DNA from: Anas platyrhynchos
Lineage: Eukaryota > Chordata > Aves > Anseriformes > Anatidae
NCBI RefSeq assembly: GCF_047663525.1
Contig: NC_092587.1
Span: 144,266,001 to 144,330,000 of the forward strand
Length of the DNA stretch: 64,000 bases
Direction of reading: 5' to 3'
The first letter of the stretch is position 1. Every line of letters starts with the position of its first letter. A model generated the notes under the pieces. The model had not been told where the DNA came from, did no database searches, and was given only the letters and a program-made list of their open reading frames with translations. A program made the translations under genes and the position numbers. This document shows, piece by piece, positions 34,401 through 47,872 of the stretch.

Positions 34401-37400
34401 ATCTGAGTTACCTGTCATTGCAACTGCATTAGCACATCATGGTACCTAAGGTAATTAGTCAGACTTTTCAACAACATTACTTAGTATAAACCCTACTTTA
34501 ATTCTCCTTTCAGCAAAAACTGTATCGACTCAATGTACTGCAGCACACTGTATAAACAGTACTAGTGTGAAACCAAAGCAACTTCTAAATAACTTCATCA
34601 GAGGAATATTTTTTCATTAAAATACCTTGATCCTTATTTCTTTTTCGGAAATTTTCTTTTGCTTCTCTGCTTCTTTCCTTTTACGTCTTTCCTCTTCCCT
34701 GCGCTTCCTTTTCTCCTCCTCCCGCAGACGTTTCTTCTCCAGTTCTCTCCGCCTTCGTTCCTCTCGTTTCTCTTCTCGAATTCTCTGAAGAGTTCAAAAT
34801 GCTTAATTGTAAATTGTCCAAAGGAAAACCATGTGAAACATAAATGTTGAACTTCAGGCAAAAGTCTGAACGTACCTGCTTTTCTAATTTTCTATTTTTA
34901 ATATATTCCAAAAGGGGTGTTGTTCTTCTAGCTAAAACACAAAAAATTTGTGATATAGTGTTCAACTCCTAAAATATGTACTCATTTTTTTACTTCAGTA
35001 CTAACCCCTTTTTTCTAGCTTTATCCGCAAGGGAGCCAAATAATTCACAAACTTATTTATTTTATATATTTTGGACAGTATTCCCATCATTCCATTTTTG
35101 AAACACTGCTGTTTTTTGTTTTGTTTTGTTTTGTTTTGCTGTTAGGATTAGAAGCACCACAGATATACTGCATAATTATTTAACATTTAATTAAAAAGCA
35201 TGTATTTTCAGTTCAGAGAATGGCATTTTTTCTCTTGCTCATCAAAAAGGAAATAAATGTGTTCAGTATCTACTCCTACTATATTCCTACCATAGATCTA
35301 TTCCTTTTTTAACCTTTTTTTTTTTTTTTTGACATCAAAACCTACCTAGACTGCTGTTCATGTACAGCCCACATTATTGTAATCTCACATGTCACTCTTC
35401 AGTCCCAAATTTCAAATTACATTATGAAGGAAATGTCATTCTCATATAACATTTCCTTTTAACTCCCATCTGGCATTCTCCATTCCATGGGAAAACAGGA
35501 TAAATGAAAGAGAAGTGGTTTGTGCTAGGATGCACAGCAAGGTATCAACAGATTCAATAAAAGTCTGTTTTCCTAAATAACACATTTTGGGTCGTCATCT
35601 ACTGGATCACACAGCCATTCTTATGTTAAAGAGCTGTCTCCACGCCCAGAAATCTAGCCTGAAACACCCCCAAATTCTACAAAAGCTTGGAGACATCATC
35701 AATTTCTTTATCATGTATGGCATCTATGACTGTCAGCACTGAATTGAAGTTTGAACCATGTGCCTATAGCTGCGAGTCGTTACAAAGAATTTTGTCAGTC
35801 TTAACATGTCCCAAGACAGAGTTACAGAAAATATTTAGTACTAAAAAATGCTCTACAACTATTTATAGGACTCTTCCTGAAACCAGAAGAAAAATTCACT
35901 AGTTGGAATGCATGATATGATGTGGAAGAAAGAATAGAAGGTGGATAGAAAAAAATGAAGAAAGAATTTCTTAAAGCAAATTTAAAATGGAAGAACCAAA
36001 ATCTAGACACAACCTGTATCCCCAAAAGATCTGAATGTTTCTGTTTTGAATGTCTAACGTGCACGGAGGAGAGGCCGCGTGATGAGTGCTATCAAAAGGA
36101 TAGGCCACAAAAGGATGTTTACCAATGAAACCTGAATCTCACCCACCTGGTTTATGAGCCTTACTCTAAATGAAAATCTAAGAGGCTTTTCTGAAAATGT
36201 TTACAAAATGTTGAAAGAAAATAAATTACAAAGCGAAGAACTCCATCAGCAATAACTTTTATGTTTTATCTTTCTTTCTAGAAACAAGCCAGAAGAATGA
36301 GCTTACCTTCATCCTGCTACAGAGAAATTCTGCTCTATATCTCTCTGTCACACTGAAACTGATGAGCTAACACATCTGACGTGATGCATAAAGCATGCTG
36401 GTTTGCGGTAACACTACCTGGAGAAACGCTGAGAATGTGAGGCCCAGTTCTACTAACAGAGTACCAAGTATGTCTTTCATTGACTTCAGTACATGTTAAC
36501 GCTTTTGGAACTGGAATACACAAAAACCCTGACGTACTTTTGCTATAAACATACTTCCCACTGAAGTAATCTTTGGTTTTGTACTGAGAGAAACAAATAA
36601 TTTGATTTTCTGTGATTTACCAGAAAAAAATAAAATAAAATTCCTAATGGAAAGCTGCCTTCAGGCAACATGGTTATTCTAAAAACTGCAATTCTCAAGA
36701 CCAATCATTTTCACTGAAGAGTCAGAATATTTTTAAGTTGATAAATCTATCCTGGAATTGTAAACTTTCTTTGAAATTTTTTACTGCTTTTACTTTGCTG
36801 TCAAATACTAGGATGATTTGGAGTAAATAAAAATTGTTGGGGAACTTTGTATCTAGAAGAGCAACTGTTTCACTGGTAACAGAATTAGCTAAATGTCCAT
36901 AATTCTGTCACTTCCATTTCCTCTATTTTTTTAACCTCCAAACCTTCCCAAACCAAATAATTTATTATATATATATATATATTTATTTTATGTATATGAA
37001 GAACTAATGCCTCTCTGTATAAACCCTTGTCACAGGCAGGGACAAATAAATAGCACAAATCATGGTATTTGTTCACTGTAAAGAAATATTAGCAAAGGTT
37101 GAATTTATTTTTTTTTCTAGCCAATTGTCACACCAGGGAAAAGAGAAAGTGCTCTGAATGTTGTCAGTTGGAGTTCCAGCACATCACCAACCCTTGTTGC
37201 CCTCAAAACTGCATTCTGGCAGCTGCCAAGCCCCAGCATTTTGGAAAGAATTACCTGTGTTTCTCAGTGCAACATGGCACTGTTATTTAGATATTTAGAG
37301 AAAATATACATCACATCACATTTTGAATGAAAAATAGATCTCTCCTACCTATCCCAGGAAAATTTTCCCTCAGTACAGAAGGAGTCCTGAAAACATTCCT

Positions 37401-40400
37401 CAACATTCATGTCTGCACTGCTTCTTTACATTCTGTAAACAGCTTTATTTCTCTTTCTAACGTTCAGTTTTCGAACAGTCCTAGCAATTAAGATATTCTG
37501 ACCTCAGAAATACGTCAGCAGTCTGCACTGCTATGCTGAACACTGCATTTTATTCCAGCTGTTTTTTCCCACATCTTTCAGTGCCTGCCTTGTGCATTTT
37601 CTAGTAACAGTCTTCTCCTACGCATTTGCTGATAGTCAAATAATTATCTAACGTGTGGCACTACTGTGGAGTGGCATAGTCACTAGAGTCAGTCCAATAA
37701 TGGTACTCTTTCAAAGACTGAATTGAAAAGAAGAGAAAACATGGTTCTGTTATATAGTACAGTATGGATCACAGCACATAGACAACTGGCTTTTTGTTGA
37801 TACTCATGATTTGTATAAATGTAACCAGCAATATTCACATTACTGAAGCCTGCAATTGAAATTTGATGTGATTTACCCTGGAAGATTTTAATGTTATCTC
37901 ACTAAAAATTCCCCCTAAGACTGTGAAAGTCACACCACATGCCTACAGAGAACAAGGTGTTGCCTTACTTTCAAAGCTTTTGCAGAATCCTAACAGAGAT
38001 CATTTCACGTTAATAAAAGCAGCTAGTAGCAGGGATCAGTTCTTAAGTATTCAGCTACCTTATCTTTTAAAACTGTATCTTCCATCTTTTTATAACACAC
38101 CTGTAAGCATTTAGAAATACTAAGGAGCTAACTTTGAAGCCACTGTGCACGCAAAACTTCTTTAAGTTGAGTGATTGCATGCACAGAGACTCAAAGCACA
38201 GGTGAGGTGCTTCCTGTCACTACTTGGCTGGGGGATAAAAACTTTAACTGTGATAACCTCAGTCTGTGTCAGACTGAACGGGCCATATCTTGCAGGTAAT
38301 ATGGTAAAGATATAAAAATAATATATTTCATATTCTCAATAATAAGAAAAGTCAAGAAAACAGACCAATGAGTTCCCTTGTTTTGGCCTCAATCTCTCCC
38401 AAAAGAGTCTCGGGATTGGCACAGATTTTCTCTTCATCAGCACAGTAACTCTCTAAAAATTTCCTATATTCTGGATCTGCGAAGATAAATTTTTGAATTA
38501 TGTTAATACTCTGCAATTCACAGCAGAAATGGAACCCGTTTTTCACAGTGACATCAAGAAAATATGCTTACCATCTTCAATGCTCCCGGCTTTGGCATCT
38601 TTCTTTTTTAACTTCTTTTTTGAAATCTTCTGGAATGGAGCAAATTCAACCACTGCAGGATACTCCAAACCTTAAAAGAGATCAATTCTTAATTTTTATT
38701 CTGGGAAGCATTCTTCATATTCAAGTAAGATTTTCCAAACTCTTCAAACTTGTGTTGGGCAGCCTTATTTGATATCAAAGGTGTCTCTAAAATGTCATCC
38801 TAAATTTCTAATGATAAATTGCATGTAGCAGTACTTTGGATTCAAAACAAAATACATTTATATCTGAATTATATACTTAAATATTATTATTAAAATACTA
38901 TTTTGACATGCTAACAAAGGCTGTCAAGATGAAGAGTGCTGTTGCACAATAAAAGTCTTGCATTATCATTTATAATTCCCTTTTAATTCTTCAAAAATTG
39001 TCATTGAGTAGAAAAATTGACATAAAATCTCATGCTGACAAATGAATGATTACTACTGGGAAATGAATTTTAAGTAATCCTGCTGCTCTGTGAAGTGTGT
39101 GGAACTCTTTTTTTTGCTATTTATGGTGGACAACACAACTGCTCGCTTGTGTTTACTGGCACCTATTCTTTGAGGTCTGCCTTGTGTATTGGATTCTTCT
39201 TCAGAATCTTGGAATCATGCACTGGGAGGAATGTGCTGTTCTCCATCTTTGGGGAGATCCATCCAAATCCAGGGTAAAAGCCTATCACAGAATCCTGGGA
39301 CAGCTCAGGTTGGAAGGGACCTTGAAGCCCACCCAGTTCCAACCCCCCGGCCATGGGCAGGGACACCTCCCACCAGACCAGGCTGCCCAAAGCCCATCCA
39401 GCCTGGCCTTGAGCACCTCCAGGAATGGGGCATATGAAGTATCTCAGACAGGAAATGCTACAGAGAAATTTGTTATCTTGGCAGCCAGCTTCTTTGGAGA
39501 GCAACTCTCCAGTTAGACTGGACAAGACTATTTCACAGGACCCCTGCAACATTCAGTGTTCAGAACAGACAATGGTCAGAGAAACCCACAAATCCAAGTC
39601 TCTTTTATACTCCCCGTGCAATCTTTTTAGAGAAGGTGTGAGGGAGTGAGGCAAGGAACAGCTACAGACAAAGCACAATGTCTTGGCTTGGTTTTGCTTT
39701 CTCAAAATGGCAACACATAGCACGGCTTAATCTCACAGAAACACTCTGAAGATGCAGCCACCTGTGCCTTCAATGTATGAAGCTATCGTTGTGATGAACT
39801 GCAAAGCTCACATAGGATCATTAACAGGATCCTGCTAGTGGACTGCTTAAGGTACACGAATGCAGATAAAGCACGAGCACCATGCAGACAAGTGAGACTG
39901 CACGGACAAATACATTTTCCACTTCATTATCTTCGAGCAGCTAGGTTCTGGTTCAGTGTATTTTTATGTGATTAATTGTATATTGAGCAGAAAAAGGCTT
40001 CATTAGAAAAAAAATGAAATGAATTAATGTTCTAAAATGATATATGTGTATATAGACACATGTAATATCTTACAAATAGGCCAACCTTTATTATCAATGA
40101 AGACATAGCCATCAAAGCGATCTCTAAAAAGAAGGATGTCCTCGGGATTTCTAAAGTTAATGTATGCTCTCGAGTAAAGATGAGGATAAAGGCTGCAACA
40201 AGAAACAATTTTATTTTCTGTTACTTATTATTCTGTTCAGGACTGCAAAAGGTAAAACCAGTAAGATCACAGTGCAATTCCCAGCCTCTTTGGGAAATGC
40301 CTAATTTAAGCATGCATATTGAAGTCCTTACATATTCATATGCATATACAGAGATATATATATTACAAAAAGCAACTCAGTGACTGAATTCCTGGATGCA

Positions 40401-43400
40401 ACTGTGAAATTTATTCTGAACTAAGATATATTTCTGTTTGTCTCCCTGCATTGCAGAGCACACATCTTCATTTTGCAGGATCAAAGCTTTACGAATTATT
40501 GTTTATGATCTGAGAGGTGAATAACAGCAGTGGTTTCGGGGAAATTCTTGGGCATGTTAAGATTAAGTTTTCTGTTGCTGAAATAGTAGGAGGCAAAGCA
40601 AGTTTCCAGTGCAGTGGCAGTTGCCAAGCTGTCACTGTATTTAAAGAGATTCCCACTTTTGGGAAAGATTAAATAACTTAGTAATTGGCAGGATAACATG
40701 CTGAATCACATACTGATAAACAAACTCCATTTGACACACATGTGTATGAATATACGTGCAATGTCCTGTTGTGAAGCACAGTTACTGTGAAAATCCCAAA
40801 CATTTGTAGCGAAAGAAAGAACAGGTACTTACCGAAAACAATCCTGATCCTCCTAGAATTTGTTGGCATAGGTCCCACTCTGGGTGTGTAAATGTTAGCA
40901 TGCTTGATCCAAACCTCAGAGCTGGCACATCACCAACCACAGTGGGATTGGGGTAATTCAACGCATTACCACCCATCAGCCGAGTGTCAGGTACAGGCTT
41001 TAACTCTCCCTCCCACCTAATTAGGATGTATAAAAGTGTGGCTTAAACAGCCTTTAGCAATGGCTATGCATTAAACCATTTTTTTGGAAAATACCTGAAC
41101 GTATTTGAATGTAAGCCCGTAATTTTAGAATACCTATGCTCGTAACGTTGTTGCTGCAAGTCCCATCTTCAGACAAACTCACCAGCAGCAGTAGGAGACA
41201 ATCAACACAAGCAGATTTCAATTCCATAGCTATTTCAGAATCAGATTTCGCAGCCAGTGAGAAAGAGCAAAGACAGGGGTTGGATCACACGATCCACACA
41301 CGTGGCATCCTGAAGAACCACGGTCACTACAAACCAAGTGATGATTTTTTCGTTTTCAAACACGCATCCATTTGGGGTGTTGGAAGGTGACCACGATGAG
41401 CACTGCTGTCAGTAGCTGGCCTTTTTGTAGAACAAAGTTGTGTTTGACATCGTAGCCAGGAGAAATATTTAACAAAGAGCTAGAGGGCTTTTCTTGCTCA
41501 GATGTTTCACAAACACCTGTTTACAGGGTGCCTCTACAGCATGCAGAGGCTGCGCCTTATAATTCTAAGGAATAGCTATTTCATCTATTTTTACTCACTG
41601 TTTTGGTGTTTTAGGAAGGGAATAGCATTGAGTGAAGCGTAAGCAGGCATCACAGACCCACAGAATGGGGAAGGGACCTCTGGAGGTCCTCTGGTGTAAC
41701 CCCTGCTCAGCCTGCAGCAGGTTGCCCAGGACCACGTCCAGATGGCTTCTGAAGACCTCCAAGGAGGGAGGTAACCACCAAAATTCTTAGAAAAAAAGAA
41801 TTTTTCAAAACTTAGAAAACATAAAGGTATGTGAGATTAAGAAGCCCTGAGTTTCTTTTCCTAATCTAACAAGTACTGCAGTGTTTTACCATCTTCAGCT
41901 TTTGTAAAATACAACAAAAATGACAGCTTGATCATATAGATGGATTTTTTTTTCTTCTGCAGTATAACTTAGACCCTGTGGTTGGGCACACAACCATCGC
42001 GAAAAAGAAATGAAAATACAAAGACTTGTTCCTTCCTTGTTTCCTTGAGCTTGCACATCAACACCATCTGTTTCCTGTCTGCTCTGGCAACGCAATCTTT
42101 TCCTGGTACACGACAGAATATTTTCCTAACTTTTTTTTTTTTTTTTGCTTAGATTTATCAGAGTATCTTTCAGAGAAATATTTGATGTGGTTATTAAGCA
42201 ATTACTAGTAAGAGAAAAAAAGCTTGTAACATGTAAACAGGACTCTTGAAAGCAGAGGTTTAGAATTTATCTTGCAAATAAGGGATCCAACATTGTTGCT
42301 ATACATTATTAGGTCTTCAAGGACTTCATCACCTCTGCAGAAACACACAAAAATATAGAGGCATGTTTGTCTGCAGTAGGATACTGATGTGCTTAGCAGC
42401 ACAGTAAAATAGGGCTGTCTCTCTGCTACTGGTGCTGGATATCAGGGCAGAAGGTTGTAGAAGTACGGCTGTGAGGACGCTTAGCAGTTACAGAGTTTCT
42501 CTGATGCAGCCACTCCTACACAAAGTCAGATCTCGTACGCACACACACGTTGGATGTCAGAATGCTTCGTGTATCCTAAGAGCCCGATCTCAAAGTGTTT
42601 CAGACTTCTTATCCAAGTGTGCGGTCTACCTAAAAAAATGCATAAAATCCACTCTCTAAATGAGAAGCTAACTAAAATGAGCAAACTGGAGGTGCTCAAC
42701 ACTGCTCTGTGTATGAAATAATGTCTCTTCCTCTGGGTTTCAGAAACCAAACTTCCAAGTGCAACTGCCCCTCATCACCTCTCCTCTACCAACCCACCAG
42801 TGCTGCCGTGGAGCAGGAACACGTTTTGCATGGCCAGGACTCTGGTGCCACCAACCTCTCCTAGGCAGAAACACTCCTGTTCCGCTGTTGCACTTCATAT
42901 TCAGCAGAGAAAACAGCTTCTGCTCTTCGGGACTTTGCCTTCCAGCTGGGTCCCCAGGCAGTGCACTACAACAGGGCCATCCTGTGTGCCGCCTGCATTT
43001 TTTCAAGTATCCACCGGCAGAGATTTCTCTTGGGATTTGAAATTCGGTGCTGAGGTTGCGTGACTAGGTTTGGAAGCAGCCAGCTGGCTCTATTTTGCCA
43101 GATGCTTGCTGCCTATAATGCTATTCTCCATCCATATCATGTTTTGGACAGATGCACTGTACACGATGTTGGCATCTCTGGGATATCAATTAGAGGGATC
43201 TCTGTAGAAATAACCCAGATGAGTCTAACTGTACACATTTCTTCAGTTCAGAACAGTTTCTTTGTTTTCTGTTGTGTTTTGAAGGATACTCAATCTTCTA
43301 GGCAATCTGCATATGTCTAATACGAAATTAAACATCCCTTTAAACCCTTACTTTTATGGCAAGTTTAATAACAGAAGCATTCCAGTAGTTAACTTTTTCT

Positions 43401-46400
43401 GTAAAGTATCTTTATCACAATCGTGTAAAAAGATTGGTATAGAGCAAAGGAAATTTAAGTAGTTCTCTAAAAGATAAACAGTAGCACGTAAACTCTAAAA
43501 ACAGCCACTGCATCTTAGTAGAAATACTTACCGAGGTGGCGAGTCGTGGTGTATGTGTATATAGGTCTGTATGAACTTACAGACTGACATGCATGTACAC
43601 TTAAATCTCAACACTTAAATTTGGGAGTGATTTCTGATCAAATTGATAACTCTGTTGTCTATATTGTCACCTCAAGCTAAAATCCACTGGTGTTCATCCT
43701 CTGGTCTCTCACCTGCTGTTGTCATTCATACAGGGGATGGCAGTGGCATGCCTCGAGATGAACTGAGCCTTTCCTTTTTTGATATGAGCACTACTAGCTC
43801 ATGGTAACATGGCTACCAAACGTCCCTCAAGGCCACGGAGTCAGTCACAAAAACAGCATTTTGCTTGTACTTTGATCCCAGTGTACAAGAGAGAAAAATA
43901 AATGTAATGCAGTGAATCGAATGAATCGGGGAAAATGAATGAAATACAACACGGTAGTCATACTTTGTGAAATGATTTTACTGAAATGGATGCAATTGTT
44001 ACACATCAATGACATTTTAATAAAATGAAAGTTTTACAGTTTGCGCATAAAAACAAGACATTGTAAACTTACAAATAACCTTTAGAGTGCAAGAAAGTAA
44101 AACTGGGGTTGACATATGCATGCGTATCTTGCAAAGGCATATAGGCAGGACTGCAAATGTTTGTTTTGTCCTCTGGGGAGAGATGACCTTGGAAATAAAA
44201 AGGTTGAAGCAGCTACAGTTTGACCCCTCGAGTTCTCTCTCTGAGAGCAACTGGTAGAGGATGTCTAGAGGAAGTTTCTTAAAAAGGGGAAACTGCAAGC
44301 TACCTACTACCCTTCTACTACCTGCTATGCCTTACCACCGTCATCCACTAACCCATGTCCCCAAGCACCAGGTTCAACCTTTCCTTGCACACCCCCAGGG
44401 ACGGTGACTCCACCACCTCCCTGGGCAACCCGTCCCAGTGCCTGATTGCTCTCTCTGAGCAGAAGTGGCTCCTCACTTCCAACCTTAACAATTTCTGGAG
44501 GTTTACCGTGTTTTCTGGAGTGTGTGAACACATCATGATTTTAATTATGAACAGATGTACATGGGTACATGTCAGCACTGAAATAAAGTGGACAAAAGGG
44601 GTAAGATTATGCTGGGCCAGTAAAAGAGCAAATAATCAGTCATTCTTTTGCAGAACTGCAGCTAAAAGACACTTAAACAGTGCAGTTTGCTGAAAAGGGC
44701 TGTAGCCGTACACCTTATAAAGATAAACCTATTCTGAAAAAAATACATCTTCTGTATGAAAACAGAATTTTTAAGCAACAAGACAAAGCAAGAAAAAGTG
44801 AATATGAAATGCTTCCCTAAGAAAAATCCAAATTCATAATGAGAACACTTTTTTTCCTCCAAGAGAATCCAAATTTCTAAGGCCAGAAGAGAATATGAAT
44901 CCAAAACGCAGGAGGAAGAGAACATTTGTTTCCTAGACCACAATTTTATTACAAGGTTCATATAAATGATTCAAGGCATCTGACAATCCAAGTAACACCC
45001 ATCAAGAGATATCACTGTTCCAAAAAAAAAAGGTTAAAAATTTGCATTTGTTGCTTGCTAAATCCTAAATTCTAGTAGCAAAGCAATATATAAACATATA
45101 AAAAATAAGACTTTATTTTTAGCATAGCATGAGAAAGAAGCTGCAAAATCTTTCATGAGGAACCCGACATGGATGCAGCTGATGAGTGGACAGCAAGACT
45201 TCTGAGTGCTCCAAATTTTACCACATGGAGAGAAAAATGAAACTTTGTATTTACTACTGTTGCCAGCTGCTTATCTTTCCTGCAGCTGCTGACTCCCCAG
45301 ATTCTTATGTCAATGGCTGTTCTGGAAAATTAAAATTGTAATTTTTGAACTGGTTCCTAGCATTTGTGTAGCTAGACACACTGAGGACAAAGACACTCTT
45401 TTGGAGAATTTTTGGTTTGCCTCTGCTATTTTCCCCTTATCAAATAAACAGTTGGACTGAAGCCTTCAGGAAAACCATTCGGAAATATGGATGGCTGGGT
45501 TCAGAAGAAAAGTGCAGGTGGATATAAAGACTTTCAATCAGACTAAATACTGTTCTATCTTCACACCCAACGTGGTTCTTCTACCATTGTAGCTGAAGCA
45601 CCTACTATTTTGGTGCACCAAACTGCCAGGAGGCTTTGCTAACAGAGACATTTCTTCCTTTCTGCTTGTGGAATTGACTCAGAGTGAACCGATATAATCA
45701 GATTTACCCATCTAAAACACAGTGGCAGCATCCTTTCAATTAAAATCAGCCCAGAACTAGATTGATTCAAGTGCAATTGGCTACAGACAGCTCCCTAAAG
45801 AAAAGCTACCTGCTCCAGGGGGTCACCCGGCCCTAACTTCACAAGCTGATCTGCAATCAAGATCCAGGATCTGTCTGTAGTCACTGAAAATAATCTGATG
45901 CCTGTGGAGGATGAATCACTGCACACTAAGATAGGCCAAGCTGGGCAAAATGAATCATACCCGTTAGTTTTCCTGAACACGTGCAGATGCAGCATATAGG
46001 GTGTTTGGCTGATTTTAACGGTTAAGTTTCTTCTCTTCTAGAAGTCGCTTTGTTCAAAAGGGGATGGTATTTGGCCACTGTGATACTGAGCACATTAAAT
46101 AAATATACCAGCAATTCTAACTTATTATTCTCTATATAACTTAATTTTGAATGACACAAAAATGAATAGAAGTGGATTACTTGAAAAAAACACGTGTAAA
46201 ATAAATACAAAGATACGTAAACAAACGATTAAATTAAGCTTAAATGGCACACATGAAAAACTTTCTGTGATATTTTGCCCTAGGTTGTCTTTCTCGCAGT
46301 TGATAAACAGCCTGCTGCATTTTAGCAATGAAGGTTTAAAGAAACATTAGGGTTTCCAACAAAGCTATGCCATATTTGCACATAAAAATGTCCTGTTTTA

Positions 46401-47872
46401 AAATCACCAGTTTAAAAGAAAGGGGCAGGAATGCATTTCCTCTGCACTTTTATCCCACTTTTCAGAAACATTTTAAGTAACTGACAGAACTAATGAAAAG
46501 GGCTCCACGGACAAAATACGTAATTTGGCATGTCCAAAATACCTTAATTGTGTTTTAAACACCTGAAAACCTGTATGAACAGCTCATCCTCACCTGGGAT
46601 CAGCAGTGCAAAACTCAAAATAATCATGGGCAGGCAGAGGGTGTAACTGTTCCTCCAGTTGCTCCTTAGTTAGACAAGGAGGAAGGCGTCGAATGACCAC
46701 CTGCATATGTAACAGAAAATGGAGATTTATCCTTGATCTAAATACCATGGAAAAAGATTAAACAAATCATATTACTCCTCTTTTGAAAGCTCTTCCTTCA
46801 ATTGGGAGTTTGAGTTGGAGTGTTTGCCTCACAGTGAGTTACCTACTTGGACTCGCTGACAGATGGCAAGATTGTCTGTCCTATCTCAGATTCTGCTAAC
46901 ATTGCAGAACTGTCAGGTAACTGAAATACTCTAATGAAAAGCTCCAGAACCACTGCAATCGGGCCAAGAAGGTATTAAAAAATCATCAAAAATAGATGCT
47001 GACTATATAAAATGTTAAAAATATTTCTTTTTTAAATGGTTTAAACTAACTTTTAAGTCCCTTACTATAACATCATCTTAATGCATTGTATCTAGATGTA
47101 AAGGTTTTGGTAGCAGGAGGCTGCAGGGGTGGCCTCTGTGAGCAGAGCCCAGCAGCTGCCCCATGTCAGAGCAGAGCCAGCTCCAGATGGCTCTAAAAGG
47201 GACCTGCTGCTGGCCAGAGCCGAGGCAGGGAGCAACACTGGTTGGGTCTCTGGGAGCAAGGATTTAGGGAAAGGAAAAAAAAAAAGATGCACAAGAGCAG
47301 CTGGGAGAGAGCAGTGAGAAGCAGCCCTGCAGCCCCCAGGGTCAGTGCAGCAGGAAGGCAGGAGGTGCTCCAGGCACGCAGCAGCAGTTCCCCTGCAGCC
47401 GGTGGAGAGGCCCCTGGTGGAGCAGGCTGTCCCCCTGCAGCCCATGGGTCCCACACGGAGCAGATCTCCACGCTGCAGCCCCCCCATGGGTGGAGGAGCC
47501 CCCGGTGGAGCAGGTGGATGTGGCCTGGAGGAGGCTGCGGCCCATGGAGAGCCCCCGCAGGAGCAGTTTGCTGCTGGGGGCTGGCCCCACACCCCCACAG
47601 GATTTATCCCCCCCTCCCCTCCCCTCCCCTCCCCTCCCCCGCTCGCCTCAGGGGCCCCGAGGCCGCCTCAGGCCGTCCCCGCGGGGCGCCCCGTCCCCGC
47701 CCGGGCCCGCTTGGAGCCGAGCCGCCCCCCGCCGCGCGGCCGCGCCCCTCACTTTGCTCAGCGCCGTTTTTTTCTCCTCTCGCTGTTTACCGGGCGCCGG
47801 GGGAGGCGGCGGCGGCAGCGGGGAGGGCGGCAGCGGGGCCGGCTCCGGGTCCCGTCGCGGCGGCGCCGCCAT
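28409..47872 (-). CDS. UPF3A: UPF3A, regulator of nonsense-mediated mRNA decay
   Basis: UPF3 proteins bridge UPF2 and the exon-junction complex. UPF3A is a weak activator, or in some settings a repressor, of nonsense-mediated decay. Ten coding exons are placed with matching phases: 47753-47872, 46594-46700, 40086-40192, 38572-38670, 38366-38476, 34876-34931, 34626-34784, 33115-33275, 31074-31368, 28409-28582. They give 462 residues; human UPF3A has 476. Residues 1-28 are Pro-rich; 29-40 read KQREEKKTALSK. The UPF2-binding RRM-like domain spans about 41-130 (VVIRRLPPCLTKEQLEEQL, LYSRAYINFRNPEDILLF). Exon 5 has DPEYRKFLESYC and NPETLLGEIEAKTREL, exon 6 TTPLLEYIKNRKLEKQ. Residues about 201-253 form a very basic Arg/Lys/Glu helix. 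The exon-junction-binding motif DRPAMQLYQPGAR is at 406-418. Its place between CDC16 and CHAMP1 marks it as UPF3A, not UPF3B. Confidence 0.95.
28583..34625 (-). other. UPF3A: UPF3A introns 7-9 region
   Basis: Three introns (28583-31073, 31369-33114, 33276-34625) separate the last coding exons. They are AT-rich, with no recognised gene or strong repeat. Confidence 0.65.
34932..38365 (-). other. UPF3A: UPF3A intron 5
   Basis: A 3.4-kb intron with an unusual donor (ATTG|GTCTGT). It contains TA-rich simple sequence at 36964-36986 and a (TTTTG)n run near 35.12 kb. No nested gene seen. Confidence 0.7.
38671..40085 (-). other. UPF3A: UPF3A intron 3
   Basis: Intron between coding exons 3 and 4. It contains a CR1 3' fragment in the same orientation as the gene. 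The donor at its start (AAAG|GTTGGC) is weak. Confidence 0.75.
39284..39430 (-). mobile_element. CR1 3'-end fragment in UPF3A intron 3
   Basis: Carries the CR1 3' blocks 'caggttggaagggaccttga' and 'gggcagggacacctcccacc' in antisense. About 150 bases long. Confidence 0.9.
41649..41778 (-). mobile_element. diverged CR1 3' fragment in UPF3A intron 2
   Basis: 'cagaatggggaagggacctc', 'cagcaggttgcccaggacca' and 'cttctgaagacctccaagga' resemble an older CR1 subfamily 3' end in antisense. Confidence 0.7.
44336..44495 (-). mobile_element. CR1 fragment in UPF3A intron 2
   Basis: 'acggtgactccaccacctcc' and 'ctgggcaacccgtcccagtg' are CR1 text in antisense. The extreme 3' end is missing. Confidence 0.85.
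47105..47600 (+). repeat. GC-rich repeat, possibly CR1 5'-region derived
   Basis: Recurring motifs such as 'ctgcagcccatggg', 'ggtggagcagg' and 'ggagcag' in near-tandem order resemble the GC-rich 5' region of long avian CR1 elements as I remember it. It lies in UPF3A intron 1, antisense to the gene. Long open frames on both strands are by-products of its composition. Confidence 0.4.
47608..47640. repeat. (CCCCT)n run
   Basis: Five or more CCCCT units. On the UPF3A strand these are runs of four G about 115 bases after the exon 1 donor, capable of G-quadruplex formation. Confidence 0.8.

Larger units (their letters stand above)
40193..46593 (-). other. UPF3A: UPF3A intron 2 (6.4 kb)
   Basis: The largest intron of the gene. 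It contains CR1 pieces near 41.7 and 44.4 kb. I see no nested gene. Confidence 0.75.
46701..47752 (-). other. UPF3A: UPF3A intron 1
   Basis: A 1.05-kb intron. Its 5' half is a GC-rich repeat-like stretch and a CCCCT pentanucleotide run; the 3' half is AT-rich. Confidence 0.75.
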
